A stretch of DNA of 64,000 nt from Cardiobacterium sp. Marseille-Q4385 (GCF_916618745.1 NZ_OU745373.1:62001-126000); one strand, 5' to 3'. Shown: positions 51,132 through 59,273, counted from the first letter of the stretch. Notes: a model not told the origin generated them from the letters alone. Program-made: numbers and translations.

Positions 51132-51812
51132 ATGACCCCGACCGCTTTCCCACAACCGTACACCACCGTCGATGTGGTGATTTTCACCGTCGCCGACGGT
51201 GCCTTGCGCGTCCTCCTCAGCCGCCGTCCGCCCGATCCCAGCGAGCCCTACCCCGCCACGCCCTGTCTGCCCGGCGGCTATATCGACATCGCGCAAGACG
51301 CCACCCTCTACGACTGCGCCCTGCGCAAACTGCGCGAGAAAACCGGCTTCGCCGCCCCCTATCTGGAACAGCTCGGCAGCTGGGGCAGTGCCAGCCGCGA
51401 TCCGCGCGGCTGGACGGCGACACACGTTTATTTCGCCCTGGTGCCACCGCCGCCCGATGCCGCCGCCTGGCCGCAGGCTGATACCGCCTGCGCGCAGCCC
51501 TTGGCCTTTGACCACAACGACATTCTGCGCACCGCCCTGGCGCGTCTGCGCAGCAAAGTGGAATACACTTCGCTGCCCGCCTTCCTGCTGGCGGAGCCGT
51601 TCACCCTGCCGCAGTTGCAGCGCGTTTATGAAACCATCCTCGGCAGGGCGCTCGACAAAAGCGCCTTCCGCAAGCGCACCCTGGATGCGGGGCTCCTGGT
51701 CGAAGACGGCATGACCAGCGGTGGCTTCGGCCGCAATGCGATGGGCTACCGTCTGGCACAGCGCGACAGCGCCATCCATTTCCCACGTCCCTTCCGCTCA
51801 GGAGAACAATAA
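51132..51812 (+). CDS. NrtR-like Nudix/winged-helix regulator
   Basis: 226 residues. The N-terminal Nudix-like domain has LPGGYIDIAQDATLYDCALR, KLREKTGFAAPYLEQL and SASRDPRGWTATHVYFALVP, the NrtR pattern in which the Nudix box has lost key Glu residues. The C-terminal part (about 150-220) is a winged-helix DNA-binding region. NrtR represses NAD genes and senses ADP-ribose; here neighbours are an amidase and an exporter, while nadE/pncB are 37 kb away. Its stop and the next start overlap (TAATG). Confidence 0.85.
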   Translation: MTPTAFPQPYTTVDVVIFTVADGALRVLLSRRPPDPSEPYPATPCLPGGYIDIAQDATLYDCALRKLREKTGFAAPYLEQLGSWGSASRDPRGWTATHVYFALVPPPPDAAAWPQADTACAQPLAFDHNDILRTALARLRSKVEYTSLPAFLLAEPFTLPQLQRVYETILGRALDKSAFRKRTLDAGLLVEDGMTSGGFGRNAMGYRLAQRDSAIHFPRPFRSGEQ

Positions 51813-53011
51813 TGCCACTTGAACACAGTGCTCCCATGCCTCTACATCACACTGCGCACCGCCTCGCTTGGTCGCGCGTACTGACCCTCGCCGTTGCCGC
51901 CTTTATCTTCAATACCACCGAATTTATCCCCATCGCGCTGCTCTCCGACATCGGCGCCGGCTTCGGCATGAGCGCGGCGCAGACCGGGGTGATGCTGACG
52001 GTGTATGCCTGGATCGTGTCGCTTGCCTCTCTGCCCTGTATGCTGCTGGTAGCACAGCGGGAACGGCGCGGCCTGCTGCTCGCCCTCTTTGCTCTTTTTA
52101 TCGCCAGCCATGCACTCAGCGCGTTGGCGTGGAATTTCGGTGTCCTGCTTGTCTCGCGCATCGGCGTGGCACTGGCGCATGCGGTGTTTTGGGCGATTAC
52201 CACCGCGCTGGTGGTGCGCCTTGCGCCGCCGGGTAAACAGCAACAGGCTATCGGCTGGCTGTCGATGGGTACGGCGCTGGCGACGGTGCTGGGTCTGCCG
52301 CTTGGCCGTCTGATCGGGCAAGTGCTCGGCTGGCGCACCACCTTTGCTCTGATCGCCGTCGCAGCCGCCGCCGTAATGCTCGCCGTTTTTCTGCTGCTGC
52401 CGCGCCTGCCCAGCCGCAACGCAGGTTCCGTCACCAGCCTGCCTCTGCTAGCGCGCCGCCCGTTGCTGCTTGGCCTCTACGCCTTCACCGCCCTCATCAT
52501 CGCCGCCCATTTCACCGCTTACAGCTACATCGAACCGTTTGCCCGCCAATTCAGCCATCTCGGCGAAGGGGCGACGACGGCACTGCTTCTCGTCTTCGGC
52601 CTCTCCGGCATGGTGGCGAGCGTGCTCTTCGCCCGCCTGCACGCGCGCATGCCGACGCGCTTCCTCACCTGTGCCATCGTGCTGCTCTGCGCTTCCCTGC
52701 TGTTATTACGCCCGTTGGGGGCGTCGCCGCTGGCGTTGTTTGCGCTGGTCTTCTGCTGGGGCATCGGCATCGCCGCCCTCAGCCTCGCGCTGATGGTGCG
52801 CGTACTGCACTTTGCGCCGGACGCAACCGATGTCGCCACTGCCATCTTCTCCGGCATTTACAACATCGGTATCGGCGGCGGTGCGCTCATCGGGCGACTG
52901 GTGATGCAGCACGGCGACCTCGCCCTCATCGGCCTGAGCGGGGCGGTCTTAGCACTTGTCGGCAGTGCGTTCTTTGCCTGGACGCAGTGGCGTTTTCGCG
53001 CACCACGCTGA
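51812..53011 (+). CDS. SotB-like MFS exporter
   Basis: 399 residues, 12 predicted helices. FNTTEFIPIALLSDIGAGFG, MSAAQTGVMLTVYAWIVSLA and SLPCMLL are close to the opening of E. coli SotB (sugar/arabinose efflux). GIALAHAVFWAITTALVVRL-type helix and LGLPLGRLIGQVLGWRTTF follow. AGGAG precedes the ATG. Coupled to the NrtR-like gene, so possibly under its control. Confidence 0.88.
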   Translation: MPLEHSAPMPLHHTAHRLAWSRVLTLAVAAFIFNTTEFIPIALLSDIGAGFGMSAAQTGVMLTVYAWIVSLASLPCMLLVAQRERRGLLLALFALFIASHALSALAWNFGVLLVSRIGVALAHAVFWAITTALVVRLAPPGKQQQAIGWLSMGTALATVLGLPLGRLIGQVLGWRTTFALIAVAAAAVMLAVFLLLPRLPSRNAGSVTSLPLLARRPLLLGLYAFTALIIAAHFTAYSYIEPFARQFSHLGEGATTALLLVFGLSGMVASVLFARLHARMPTRFLTCAIVLLCASLLLLRPLGASPLALFALVFCWGIGIAALSLALMVRVLHFAPDATDVATAIFSGIYNIGIGGGALIGRLVMQHGDLALIGLSGAVLALVGSAFFAWTQWRFRAPR

Positions 53012-53073
53012 AGTAGTCGCCCACCGGGGCGCCGCATGCTATGCTTGCGCGCGTTTTTTCCGAAGGAGTTTCT

Positions 53074-53313
53074 ATGGACATCATCGTGGTCATGTTTTTC
53101 CTCGCGGTCTGCATCATCATTCCGCGTTTCTATGCCAACCACCCCTGGGTGTGGGCGATTGCCCTCACCGTGTGGCTGGCGGTTATCCGCGCGCCCTGGC
53201 CGTTTTTTATCGCACTGTGGCTCGTCTGCTGGGCGGCACGCGAAAAAATTTGGCGCGATACCTACCTGATTGCGCCGATTGAGAATTGGGTGAAGCGCAT
53301 TCTGCATACGTGA
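53074..53313 (+). CDS. Small membrane protein (79 residues)
   Basis: Starts MDIIVVMFFLAVCIIIPRFY after GAAGGAG. Two to three hydrophobic stretches followed by a basic end KIWRDTYLIAPIENWVKRIL. The pattern resembles the hydrophobic N-terminal extension of FadE-type acyl-CoA dehydrogenases, where such an end precedes the catalytic part, but the frame stops there, 11 bp before a Correia-like element. Either a small protein or a truncated FadE-like start; unproved. Confidence 0.6.
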   Translation: MDIIVVMFFLAVCIIIPRFYANHPWVWAIALTVWLAVIRAPWPFFIALWLVCWAAREKIWRDTYLIAPIENWVKRILHT

Positions 53314-53323
53314 AGAACGCAAA

Positions 53324-53474
53324 TATAGTTGAATAGATAAAAAAGCGTAACAAGGCGCGTCGCCGCAGACAGTACAGGTAGTACGGCGGATTCCCATAAA
53401 AATCGCTACGCGATTTTTATGGGGCCCGGTCAGGCGAGGCAACGCCGTCACGATTTTTTAGGGTGTAATGGACA
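53324..53474. mobile_element. Correia-like miniature element, long form (about 151 bp)
   Basis: Left end TATAGTTGAATAGATAAAAA, the same core GCCGCAGACAGTACAGGTAG, and right part GGCGAGGCAACGCCGTCACG then ATTTTTTAG as in the 108-bp copy. The last 13 bases of the right end are degenerate. It is longer because a 44-bp hairpin module sits in the middle (53388-53431). Neisseria elements also occur as short (~107) and long (~155) forms. Confidence 0.75.
53388..53431. mobile_element. Inserted hairpin module, copy 2 (44 bp)
   Basis: Relative to the short element at 50037, this block is extra. GGATTCCCATAAAAATCGC-TAC-GCGATTTTTATGGGGCCCGGTC: a perfect 14-bp stem with the same flanks as copy 1 (GG-T-CCCAT ... 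ATGGG-CCC-GTC). Confidence 0.55.
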
Positions 53475-53520
53475 AAATAGGTGTTAAAAATCGCTGTAGC
53501 CCTTACGCTGCAAGGCTTTA

Positions 53521-54362
53521 GAACGTGTTCATTGTCTCAGTCTCTGCTGTAAACTATCGACATGAACAGAAAAACCTACCCAAGCGATATAAGTCGCGAG
53601 CAATTTGCGCCTCTCCTTCCCCTGCTGGAAAGTGCCCGTAAACGCACAGCGCCACGTCAGGTGGACTTGTACGATGTCTTTTGTGCCATTCTCTACCTGC
53701 AACGCACTGGCTGCTCCTGGCGCGCTTTGCCGGGCGATTTCCCCAAATGGCGCACCGTGCATTCCTACTTCCAGAGATGGACTGAGCCACGCGAGAGTGG
53801 CATCAGCATCCTTGAGGAAGCATTAAAAAAATCAGGTAGTTGCGGAGCGCCGCAAGCAGGGGCGCCATGAAGCAACCACTTTCCTGATTATTGATGCGCA
53901 GAGTGTGAAGAACACGGATACCGCCATAGAAAAAGGCTACGATGCGGGCAAGAAGGTGAGCGGTATCAAGCGGCATATAGCGGTTGACACGCAGGGTTTG
54001 CCGCATGCCATTGCGGTAACGACGGCGGATGTTACGGATAGAAAAGGTTGTCTTTTGGCATTAAAACGCGAGCTGGATAATCTTGGTGCGATACAAAAAA
54101 TCCTTGCTGACGGTGGTTACACAGGTAAAGCATTTGCTTCGTCGGTACAGGAGTTGATGGGTGCGGAGGTAGAGATTGCCAAACGAAACGAATTGCACCG
54201 TTTTGCGGTATTGCCAAAGCGATGGGTAGTAGAGCGTAGCTTTTCCTGGTTGGAAAAGAACAGGCGGCTTTGGAAAAACTGCGAGCGTAAGTTGAGTACC
54301 AGTCTGCAAATGGTCGCTTTGGCTTTCTTGGGAGTCCTGCTACGAAGACTATGAACACGCTC
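53521..54362 (+). mobile_element. IS5-family insertion sequence (842 bp)
   Basis: Inverted ends GAACGTGTTCATTGTC (53521) and GAGCGTGTTCATAGTC (complement of 54347-54362), 14 of 16 matching, flanked by TTA on both sides as a 3-bp target duplication (TNA type, as in the IS427 group). It encloses one transposase in two frames. Confidence 0.88.
53562..54354 (+). CDS. IS5-family transposase, two frames joined at A7
   Basis: The first frame (53562-53870) starts MNRKTYPSDISREQFAPLLP with the usual insertion-element N-terminal region (YLQRTGCSWRALPGDFPKW). The catalytic part is in the +1 frame: TFLIIDAQSVKNTD (first Asp), HIAVDTQGLPHAI, ILADGGYTGKAF (second Asp), and VVERSFSWLEKNRRLWKNCE (Glu). Frames meet at AAAAAAA (53825-53831). 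Either programmed shifting, common in this family, or a mutation; a shift there gives a normal-length DDE protein. Confidence 0.85.
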
Positions 54363-54492
54363 TTAGAGCGCAGGATGCCACACAGTGTAAAACCGGCACA
54401 GCGGTAAATGCCAAGAGCGGGGTAGTTGCGGGATAGTGCAGAGCGAAACTCAGTCTGCCATGCATTTCTTCACTTTCACCACCCGACATACG

Positions 54493-54512
54493 CCGCTTGG
54501 CGCACATCTAAA
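54493..54512 (+). repeat. Single partial 25-bp repeat
   Basis: CGCTTGGCGCACATCTAAAC; only the first half of the unit matches. Confidence 0.45.
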
Positions 54513-54529
54513 CTGAAATTTCGCGCAAA

Positions 54530-54559
54530 AGAAAACCCCGCTCAGGCGGGGTTTTTCTT
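54530..54559. terminator. Terminator after yceI
   Basis: AACCCCGC-TCAG-GCGGGGTT (54535-54554) with A-tract left and TTTTTC right. Confidence 0.8.
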
Positions 54560-54576
54560 ATTCAGACGAAGCCTTA

Positions 54577-55143
54577 TTACTTCGCCGCTTCTTTCTTGTC
54601 ACCGGCACGGATGCCTTCGCCGGAAACACTGACCTTCACCAGCGGTGCGACTTCGATATTGGCGCCGTAATCGGCGGGCTTCAGATCAAAGGCGGTGCTG
54701 AAGCCGCTGCGGTAGCCGCCCCACGGGTCGCTGCCTTCGCCCACTTTGCTAACCGGCACGGTGATGCTTTGCGTTTTGCCGTGGAAGGTGAGATCGCCGG
54801 TGAGTTGGCCGTCTTTCCAAGCGGTGGATTTGAAGGTGGCTTCCGGGTATTCGCTGCTTTCCAGGTATTTTTGCAGGTGTTCATCGCGCTCGCCGAAGCC
54901 GGTATCCAGCGAAGGGATTTTGACGGTCACGCTCACGTCTTTGATTTCGCCGCTGTCGCTATCGTAGGTGTAGCTGCCGCTTACGTCTTTGAAGAGACCG
55001 GGAATGGTGCTATAGCCAAGGTGGGAAACGCCGATTTGCACGTAGAAGTGGGTTGGGTCGATGTCGTATTTGACTGGGGCGGCGATGGCGGCGCTGCCGG
55101 CAAACAGGGCGGCAGTTAAAAGTGCGCTGCGGAAAGTTGTCAT
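54577..55143 (-). CDS. yceI: YceI family periplasmic isoprenoid-binding protein
   Basis: 188 residues. Signal peptide MTTFRSALLTAALFAGSAAI then AA, cleavage before PVKYDI. The lipocalin-like body has YDIDPTHFYVQIGVSHLGYS, VTVKIPSLDTGFGERDEHLQ followed by KYLES, FKSTAWKDGQLTGDLTFHGK and DLKPADYGAN. Binds long polyisoprenoids in relatives. Start at 55143 chosen for GGAGAA and the signal peptide; a longer frame upstream is unsupported. Confidence 0.93.
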   Translation of the reverse strand: MTTFRSALLTAALFAGSAAIAAPVKYDIDPTHFYVQIGVSHLGYSTIPGLFKDVSGSYTYDSDSGEIKDVSVTVKIPSLDTGFGERDEHLQKYLESSEYPEATFKSTAWKDGQLTGDLTFHGKTQSITVPVSKVGEGSDPWGGYRSGFSTAFDLKPADYGANIEVAPLVKVSVSGEGIRAGDKKEAAK

Positions 55144-55286
55144 GGAGGTTCTCCGGTTATGGGTGAGGTGCCGCATGGTAGCCACTATGCTTTGCGGGGT
55201 CGTTACGATTTGGCTATTTGCAATCCTGTGCACAAAAAGCGCTGCAAACAGATGCAAATCCCGAATGAATGCCGCGTGAACACTGA

Positions 55287-55318
55287 TAAAAAAACTCCGC
55301 CTGAGGCGGAGTTTTTTA
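55287..55318. terminator. Terminator after pcp
   Basis: ACTCCGCC-TGA-GGCGGAGT (55294-55312) with A7 left and T6 right. Confidence 0.85.
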
Positions 55319-55331
55319 TCGTGGCTGCCGC

Positions 55332-55952
55332 TTAATCCAAAGCCGCAATCATCGCTTCAAACCCTTTGAGCAGGGTATCGAGCGACATGGTGGCGACTTG
55401 CGCGTCTTTGCCGCTGCGCACCGCCATTTGTTCCGGCAGGTAGGGGATGTGGATGAAGCCGGCGGGGATGGCCGTTTTGCCTTGCGTGGTGAGGTAGTGC
55501 AGCAGGCCGTAGAGCAGGTGGTTGCAGACGTAGGTGCCGGCCGAATTGGAGACGCTGGCCGGGATACCCTGCGCCTTGACGTTCGCGACCATTTTTTTGA
55601 TCGGCAGCGTTGCCCAGTAGGCGACCGGGCCGCCGGTGACGACGGGTTCATCAATCGGCTGGTTGCCTTTGTTGTCGGGGATACGGAAGTCGTCAATATT
55701 GATGCCGATGCGTTCCACCGTGATGTCCGGGCGGCCGCCCGCCTGGCCGATGGTGATGACGGCATTGGGCTGCAATTCTTCAATCGCCGCCTGCACGGCT
55801 TTCAGCGCCTCAAAACGCACCACCGGGATTTCCCGCGCGATGACTTCGTAGCCGTTGATGGTTTTGCCTTGCAGGCCTTTCGCCACTTCCAGCGCGGGGT
55901 TGACGGATTCGCCGTCGAAGGGTTGGAAGCCGGTAATCAGCAGTTTTTTCAT
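55332..55952 (-). CDS. pcp: Pcp, pyroglutamyl-peptidase I
   Basis: 206-residue C15 cysteine peptidase removing N-terminal 5-oxoproline. Glu of the triad is in IGQAGGRPDITVERIGIN, Cys in SNSAGTYVCNHLLYGLL and His in FIHIPYLPEQ. Opening KKLLITGFQPFDGESVNPAL is typical. It is third in DUF969-DUF979-pcp, 15 bp after DUF979. Confidence 0.95.
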   Translation of the reverse strand: MKKLLITGFQPFDGESVNPALEVAKGLQGKTINGYEVIAREIPVVRFEALKAVQAAIEELQPNAVITIGQAGGRPDITVERIGINIDDFRIPDNKGNQPIDEPVVTGGPVAYWATLPIKKMVANVKAQGIPASVSNSAGTYVCNHLLYGLLHYLTTQGKTAIPAGFIHIPYLPEQMAVRSGKDAQVATMSLDTLLKGFEAMIAALD

Positions 55953-55967
55953 GGTTTACCTCGTTAT

Positions 55968-56945
55968 TCAGAAGCCAAGGAAGTACATCAGAAGGATATT
56001 GACGCAGAGCATGATGAGCGCCATCGGGATTTGCGCCTTGATGACGCCGTATTTGTTGTCCATTTCCAGGAGCGCCGCCGGGACGATATTGAAGTTGGCG
56101 GCCATCGGCGTCATCAGCGTGCCGCAATAACCGGCCAGCATGGCAATCGGTGCGACAATCAACGGGTTGGCGTGATGCAGCTGGATGGCGAGCGGGATGC
56201 CGATGCCGGTCGTCATCACCGCAAAGGCGGCGAAAGCGTTGCCCATGATGACGGTGAAGAAGGCCATGCCGATGCAGTAAGCGGCGGCGACGGCGAAGCC
56301 GATATGGGTCGGCACGATTTGCGCGACGATATAGGAAACGGTGCCACCAATACCTGCCTTGTCGAAGAGCGTACCGAGAGCGGCGAGCAATTGCGAGAGG
56401 ATGGCGGCCCAGCCGATGGCATCGAGCAGGCGGCGGCCTTCATGGAAGGATTGCAGCGGCGAGCCTCGGGTGATGAGGAACACAAGCAGCAGCGACAGCA
56501 ACGCAGCAACGCCGAAGCCGATGAGCGCGCCGAGGTCGGTGATACGCGGCCAGGCGATGAAAAAGGTGAGCACACCGACGCCGAGCACCGGGATGAAAAG
56601 CAAGTTGCCGAGGCGCGTGGCGGCGGCCAGTTTCGCGGCTGGTGCAGCTTCCTTGTATTCGCCTTTGCCCAGTTGCTTGGTGGCAACGATGACCGCCATC
56701 AGGATGACCAGCCAGCCAGCGATTTCCCCGGCAGCCAGGCCGGTCAGTTTGGCGAGATGATCGCAACCGTAAAAGGTAATGGCATAAACAATCCAGAATA
56801 CCGCTGTGCCAATCCGTTTCGGGTTCTTGCGGTCAACAATGGTCAAAATGCCGAATATCAGCAGATAAATGGCGCAAAAGATATAGACATAATCCAGAGT
56901 AATCACGCTTTTCAGCTGAAGCAGGGAAATACTTTCTTCTTTCAT
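55968..56945 (-). CDS. DUF979 membrane protein, probable 5-oxoproline transporter subunit
   Basis: 325 residues, about 9-10 membrane helices. GTAVFWIVYAITFYGCDHL, WAAILSQLLAALGTLFDKAG, FFTVIMGNAFAAFAVMTTGI, and AGYCGTLMTPMAANFNIVPA fit DUF979. This family is regularly found next to DUF969 and pcp and is therefore annotated as a 5-oxoproline transporter subunit; biochemical proof is limited. Confidence 0.9.
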   Translation of the reverse strand: MKEESISLLQLKSVITLDYVYIFCAIYLLIFGILTIVDRKNPKRIGTAVFWIVYAITFYGCDHLAKLTGLAAGEIAGWLVILMAVIVATKQLGKGEYKEAAPAAKLAAATRLGNLLFIPVLGVGVLTFFIAWPRITDLGALIGFGVAALLSLLLVFLITRGSPLQSFHEGRRLLDAIGWAAILSQLLAALGTLFDKAGIGGTVSYIVAQIVPTHIGFAVAAAYCIGMAFFTVIMGNAFAAFAVMTTGIGIPLAIQLHHANPLIVAPIAMLAGYCGTLMTPMAANFNIVPAALLEMDNKYGVIKAQIPMALIMLCVNILLMYFLGF

Positions 56946-56954
56946 GGCAGTATC

Positions 56955-57698
56955 CTAGGATTTATTGGTAGCAGTATCAGCATGAGAGCCTTGCGCGTTA
57001 TAAGCGGCAATCTCTTTCTCAATGGATTTGTCGAAAAGATAGAAACGGATAATGGCCAGCAGCAAAACGATGATCGCTGTTGGCAGGCAATAGAACGCCA
57101 TCGTCTCCAATTCGCTGGGCAGATTGTTTTGCTCCAATACGCCTTTAATCAGCAATAATCCGCCGGAAGCGACAAACAGCAATTGTCCGAAGAAATTGCC
57201 GTAGTTTTCGCTGGCGGCTGCCTGGGCGCGAATGCGGTCCAGTGTTTCCTTGGAAGCCTGCCTCCCTTTCAGCGCTGCCGCTTCGCCCATCGGTGCAATC
57301 AGCGGGCGGATAAAGGTCGGGTGGCCGCCCAGCGATACGCCGAGAGCAACGATACATTGACGGATAAACATATAAAGGCTGAATATCCGCCCAGCAGTTA
57401 CGGCTTTCAATTTGCCAATCAAAATTTCCGCGCGTTCACGCAAGCCGTAATGCTCGGCAAGACCAATTACTGGCAATACCAGCACAAATAACGACATATA
57501 ACGGTTTTTAATAAAGGCATCGCCAATGATGGTAACGATCTCACGCACGCCCATTTTGGCGGCAAGACCGGTAACAAAACCGGCGACGATAACAACTAAC
57601 AGCGCATTAAAACGCAGGGCCAGACCGACCACCATCACCAGAATGCCCGAAAGCACCCATAATTGCTGCGCATCCAGAAAATGTTGGGCATTTTCCAT
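56955..57698 (-). CDS. DUF969 membrane protein, probable 5-oxoproline transporter subunit
   Basis: 247 residues, about 6 helices. LWVLSGILVMVVGLALRFNA, FIKNRYMSLFVLVLPVIGLA, QCIVALGVSLGGHPTFIRPL, PMGEAAA and ENYGNFFGQLLFVASGGLLL are DUF969 marks. First gene of the operon; AGGAG is 7 bp before the ATG. Confidence 0.9.
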   Translation of the reverse strand: MENAQHFLDAQQLWVLSGILVMVVGLALRFNALLVVIVAGFVTGLAAKMGVREIVTIIGDAFIKNRYMSLFVLVLPVIGLAEHYGLRERAEILIGKLKAVTAGRIFSLYMFIRQCIVALGVSLGGHPTFIRPLIAPMGEAAALKGRQASKETLDRIRAQAAASENYGNFFGQLLFVASGGLLLIKGVLEQNNLPSELETMAFYCLPTAIIVLLLAIIRFYLFDKSIEKEIAAYNAQGSHADTATNKS

Positions 57699-58013
57699 GG
57701 GAGAACTCCTAAATCAGATAAAGAAAAAGAAAGAGGTTGTGCCATAAGGGGCATAGAAACGGTTGCGTGATGGGTGATTACCTCCTGCAAGGATGCGCCG
57801 ATACGGCGAAATGTGTGAAATTAGTGTGGAAATATGCGCTTTCATTACAAAATTGTCAAGAAATTGTGGAATTGCGCGTGAAATACAGGCGGATTATTGC
57901 GTTTTCTTGGGAAATTTCCTGTTTTTTGAGCGAAAAAACGCGTCATTCATATCATTCATGCTGAAAAAATCCCCTGCTCTGGTGAGCAGGGGCGGAGTTT
58001 TTCGGCACCAACA
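57699..58013. other. Gene-free stretch upstream of DUF969
   Basis: 315 bp, AT-rich between about 57800 and 57965. Apart from the terminator at 57963-57992 I see no gene, repeat or known riboswitch. It must hold the promoter of the DUF969-DUF979-pcp operon. Confidence 0.5.
57963..57992 (-). terminator. Terminator after the gamma-glutamylcyclotransferase-like gene
   Basis: CCCCTGCTC-TGGT-GAGCAGGGG (57971-57992) with AAAAAA on the left, giving a U-tract on the minus strand. Confidence 0.85.
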
Positions 58014-58457
58014 TCAACTGCGCACGGCGTTGTGCAAAATATTGACATCGAAGCCGAAATCGCGATAGCCAATTTCACAGATTTCCACATAATGCGCGGC
58101 GGGCTGCCCATGCGGCATCCCATCCACCATCACATAAAGAAACACCTCAACGGGCGACTCGCTGCCGTCTGTGCCTTGCAGCATGACCGTCATCGTCACC
58201 TTCCCGTACAAATCGGGAAAATCCTCATAGACATCCAGCGCCTGCTCATCGGCAGCGCTGACCGCCCAGATACCCAGCGGCACCACACCACCCGCCTGCG
58301 GCTCGATGGTCAGCATCACATTGCCCGGCCTGCCGCGATAATGCAGGGCATAGCCGCCAAGCAATGCCTGGCCGACACGCACCGCCTGCGGACAACGCTG
58401 CCGCATATCCGCCAGGTGCAAATTGCTGCCGTATGCCGCATACAGTTTCTGCTTCAT
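58014..58457 (-). CDS. Gamma-glutamylcyclotransferase-like protein
   Basis: 147 residues. The glycine loop YAAYGSNLH (7-15), the catalytic Glu in LDVYEDFPDLYGK and GIWAVSAADEQALD follow the GGCT/AIG2 fold. Relatives release 5-oxoproline from gamma-glutamyl peptides or amines. Its neighbour operon releases and moves 5-oxoproline, which supports the call. Confidence 0.85.
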   Translation of the reverse strand: MKQKLYAAYGSNLHLADMRQRCPQAVRVGQALLGGYALHYRGRPGNVMLTIEPQAGGVVPLGIWAVSAADEQALDVYEDFPDLYGKVTMTVMLQGTDGSESPVEVFLYVMVDGMPHGQPAAHYVEICEIGYRDFGFDVNILHNAVRS

Positions 58458-58615
58458 GATCTTTTGCCTTTATATCGGTTAAACAAGCGGCGCAAAGTAT
58501 AGTGACTTTAGACAGGAAAGAGACGAGACAATGCCGGCACAGCATCGCTTCTATTTGCCACCACGACCTCGTTTTATTTGGACACCCTTCTACACGACAA
58601 AAACTTCTCCGTGCT

Positions 58616-58778
58616 CGCTTGGCGGAACCAGTATTTACGCCGCTTGGTGAGCCCAGTATTTATCCCGCTTGATGGGGCCGATATTTATCCTGCTTGGCGG
58701 AACCAGTATTTACGCCGCTTGGCGAGGCCAGTATTTATACCGCTTGGCGAGCCCAGTATTGATACCGCTTGGCACAAA
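58616..58778 (+). repeat. Tandem array of 25-bp repeat, six units and a partial seventh
   Basis: Cores (CGCTTGG, one TGCTTGG, one CGCTTGA) start at 58616, 58641, 58666, 58691, 58716, 58741 and 58766: exactly 25 bp each time. The second half of each unit reads close to CCAGTATTTA. This is the cleanest array in the window. The gene-free stretch 58458-58997 also contains the hairpin at 58784 and two more units. Confidence 0.92.
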
Positions 58779-58781
58779 CAA

Positions 58782-58806
58782 AGCCCTTCCCCCGTGGGGA
58801 AGGGTT
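58782..58806. repeat. GC-rich hairpin
   Basis: CCCTTCCCC-CGT-GGGGAAGGG (58784-58804), like those at 39003 and 49841; it directly follows the 25-bp array, as the one at 39003 follows a unit. Confidence 0.6.
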
Positions 58807-58848
58807 GGGATGGGGGCAGCAAACAACCAGCGCAGTGACAAAACCTAC

Positions 58849-58883
58849 CGCTTGGCGGATTCGGTATTTACGTCGCTTGGCAA
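58849..58883 (+). repeat. Two 25-bp repeat units
   Basis: CGCTTGGCGGATTCGGTATT at 58849 and the next core at 58874. A further weak unit (CACGCCGCCTGACGGCACCA) lies at about 58975. Confidence 0.75.
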
Positions 58884-58997
58884 AGTTTTGTCGTACGAAG
58901 CGGGCATCACAAAAAACCCCTCGCTTTATGGCCGAGGGGTTGAAGCTATCGCATCAGCGGCAAATCCGGTAATCACGCCGCCTGACGGCACCAGTAT

Positions 58998-59237
58998 CTA
59001 TGGCATTCCCGGCATTGGCGCGGGTTGGGCATTTTGCATCCGCTCTTTGGTCCAATAGCTGCGCGGATCTTCCGTCGTCGGCGCCGGGGTGGCGGTCGAG
59101 CTATCCGAGGCCTCCGGCATAGCAGGGGTTTCCGGCGGTGGCGGTGCGATAAAGTTTTCGCGGCCACCGCCACCGCCACAGGCGGCGAGAACACTGAGGG
59201 AGAGCAAGGCAATCGTCAGTGGTGTTGTGGTTTTCAT
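58998..59237 (-). CDS. Small lipoprotein with YWTKERM motif
   Basis: 79 residues. Lipobox LSVLAAC (Cys20) followed by five Gly, then a Pro/Thr-rich linker and the C-terminal SYWTKERMQNAQPAPMP. A similar (Y/W)WT-x-ERM-x-x-A-x-P motif occurs near the mature N terminus of some secreted bacterial proteins. No Asp at +2, so outer-membrane sorting is likely. Function unknown. Confidence 0.75.
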   Translation of the reverse strand: MKTTTPLTIALLSLSVLAACGGGGGRENFIAPPPPETPAMPEASDSSTATPAPTTEDPRSYWTKERMQNAQPAPMPGMP

Positions 59238-59273
59238 AAGGACCTCTCTTGGTTGTGGTGAAGCGGGATGATG

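Noticed and set aside
53562..54354. Two separate genes at the IS
   Set aside because: Both frames belong to one DDE transposase joined at an A7 run within a single pair of inverted ends.
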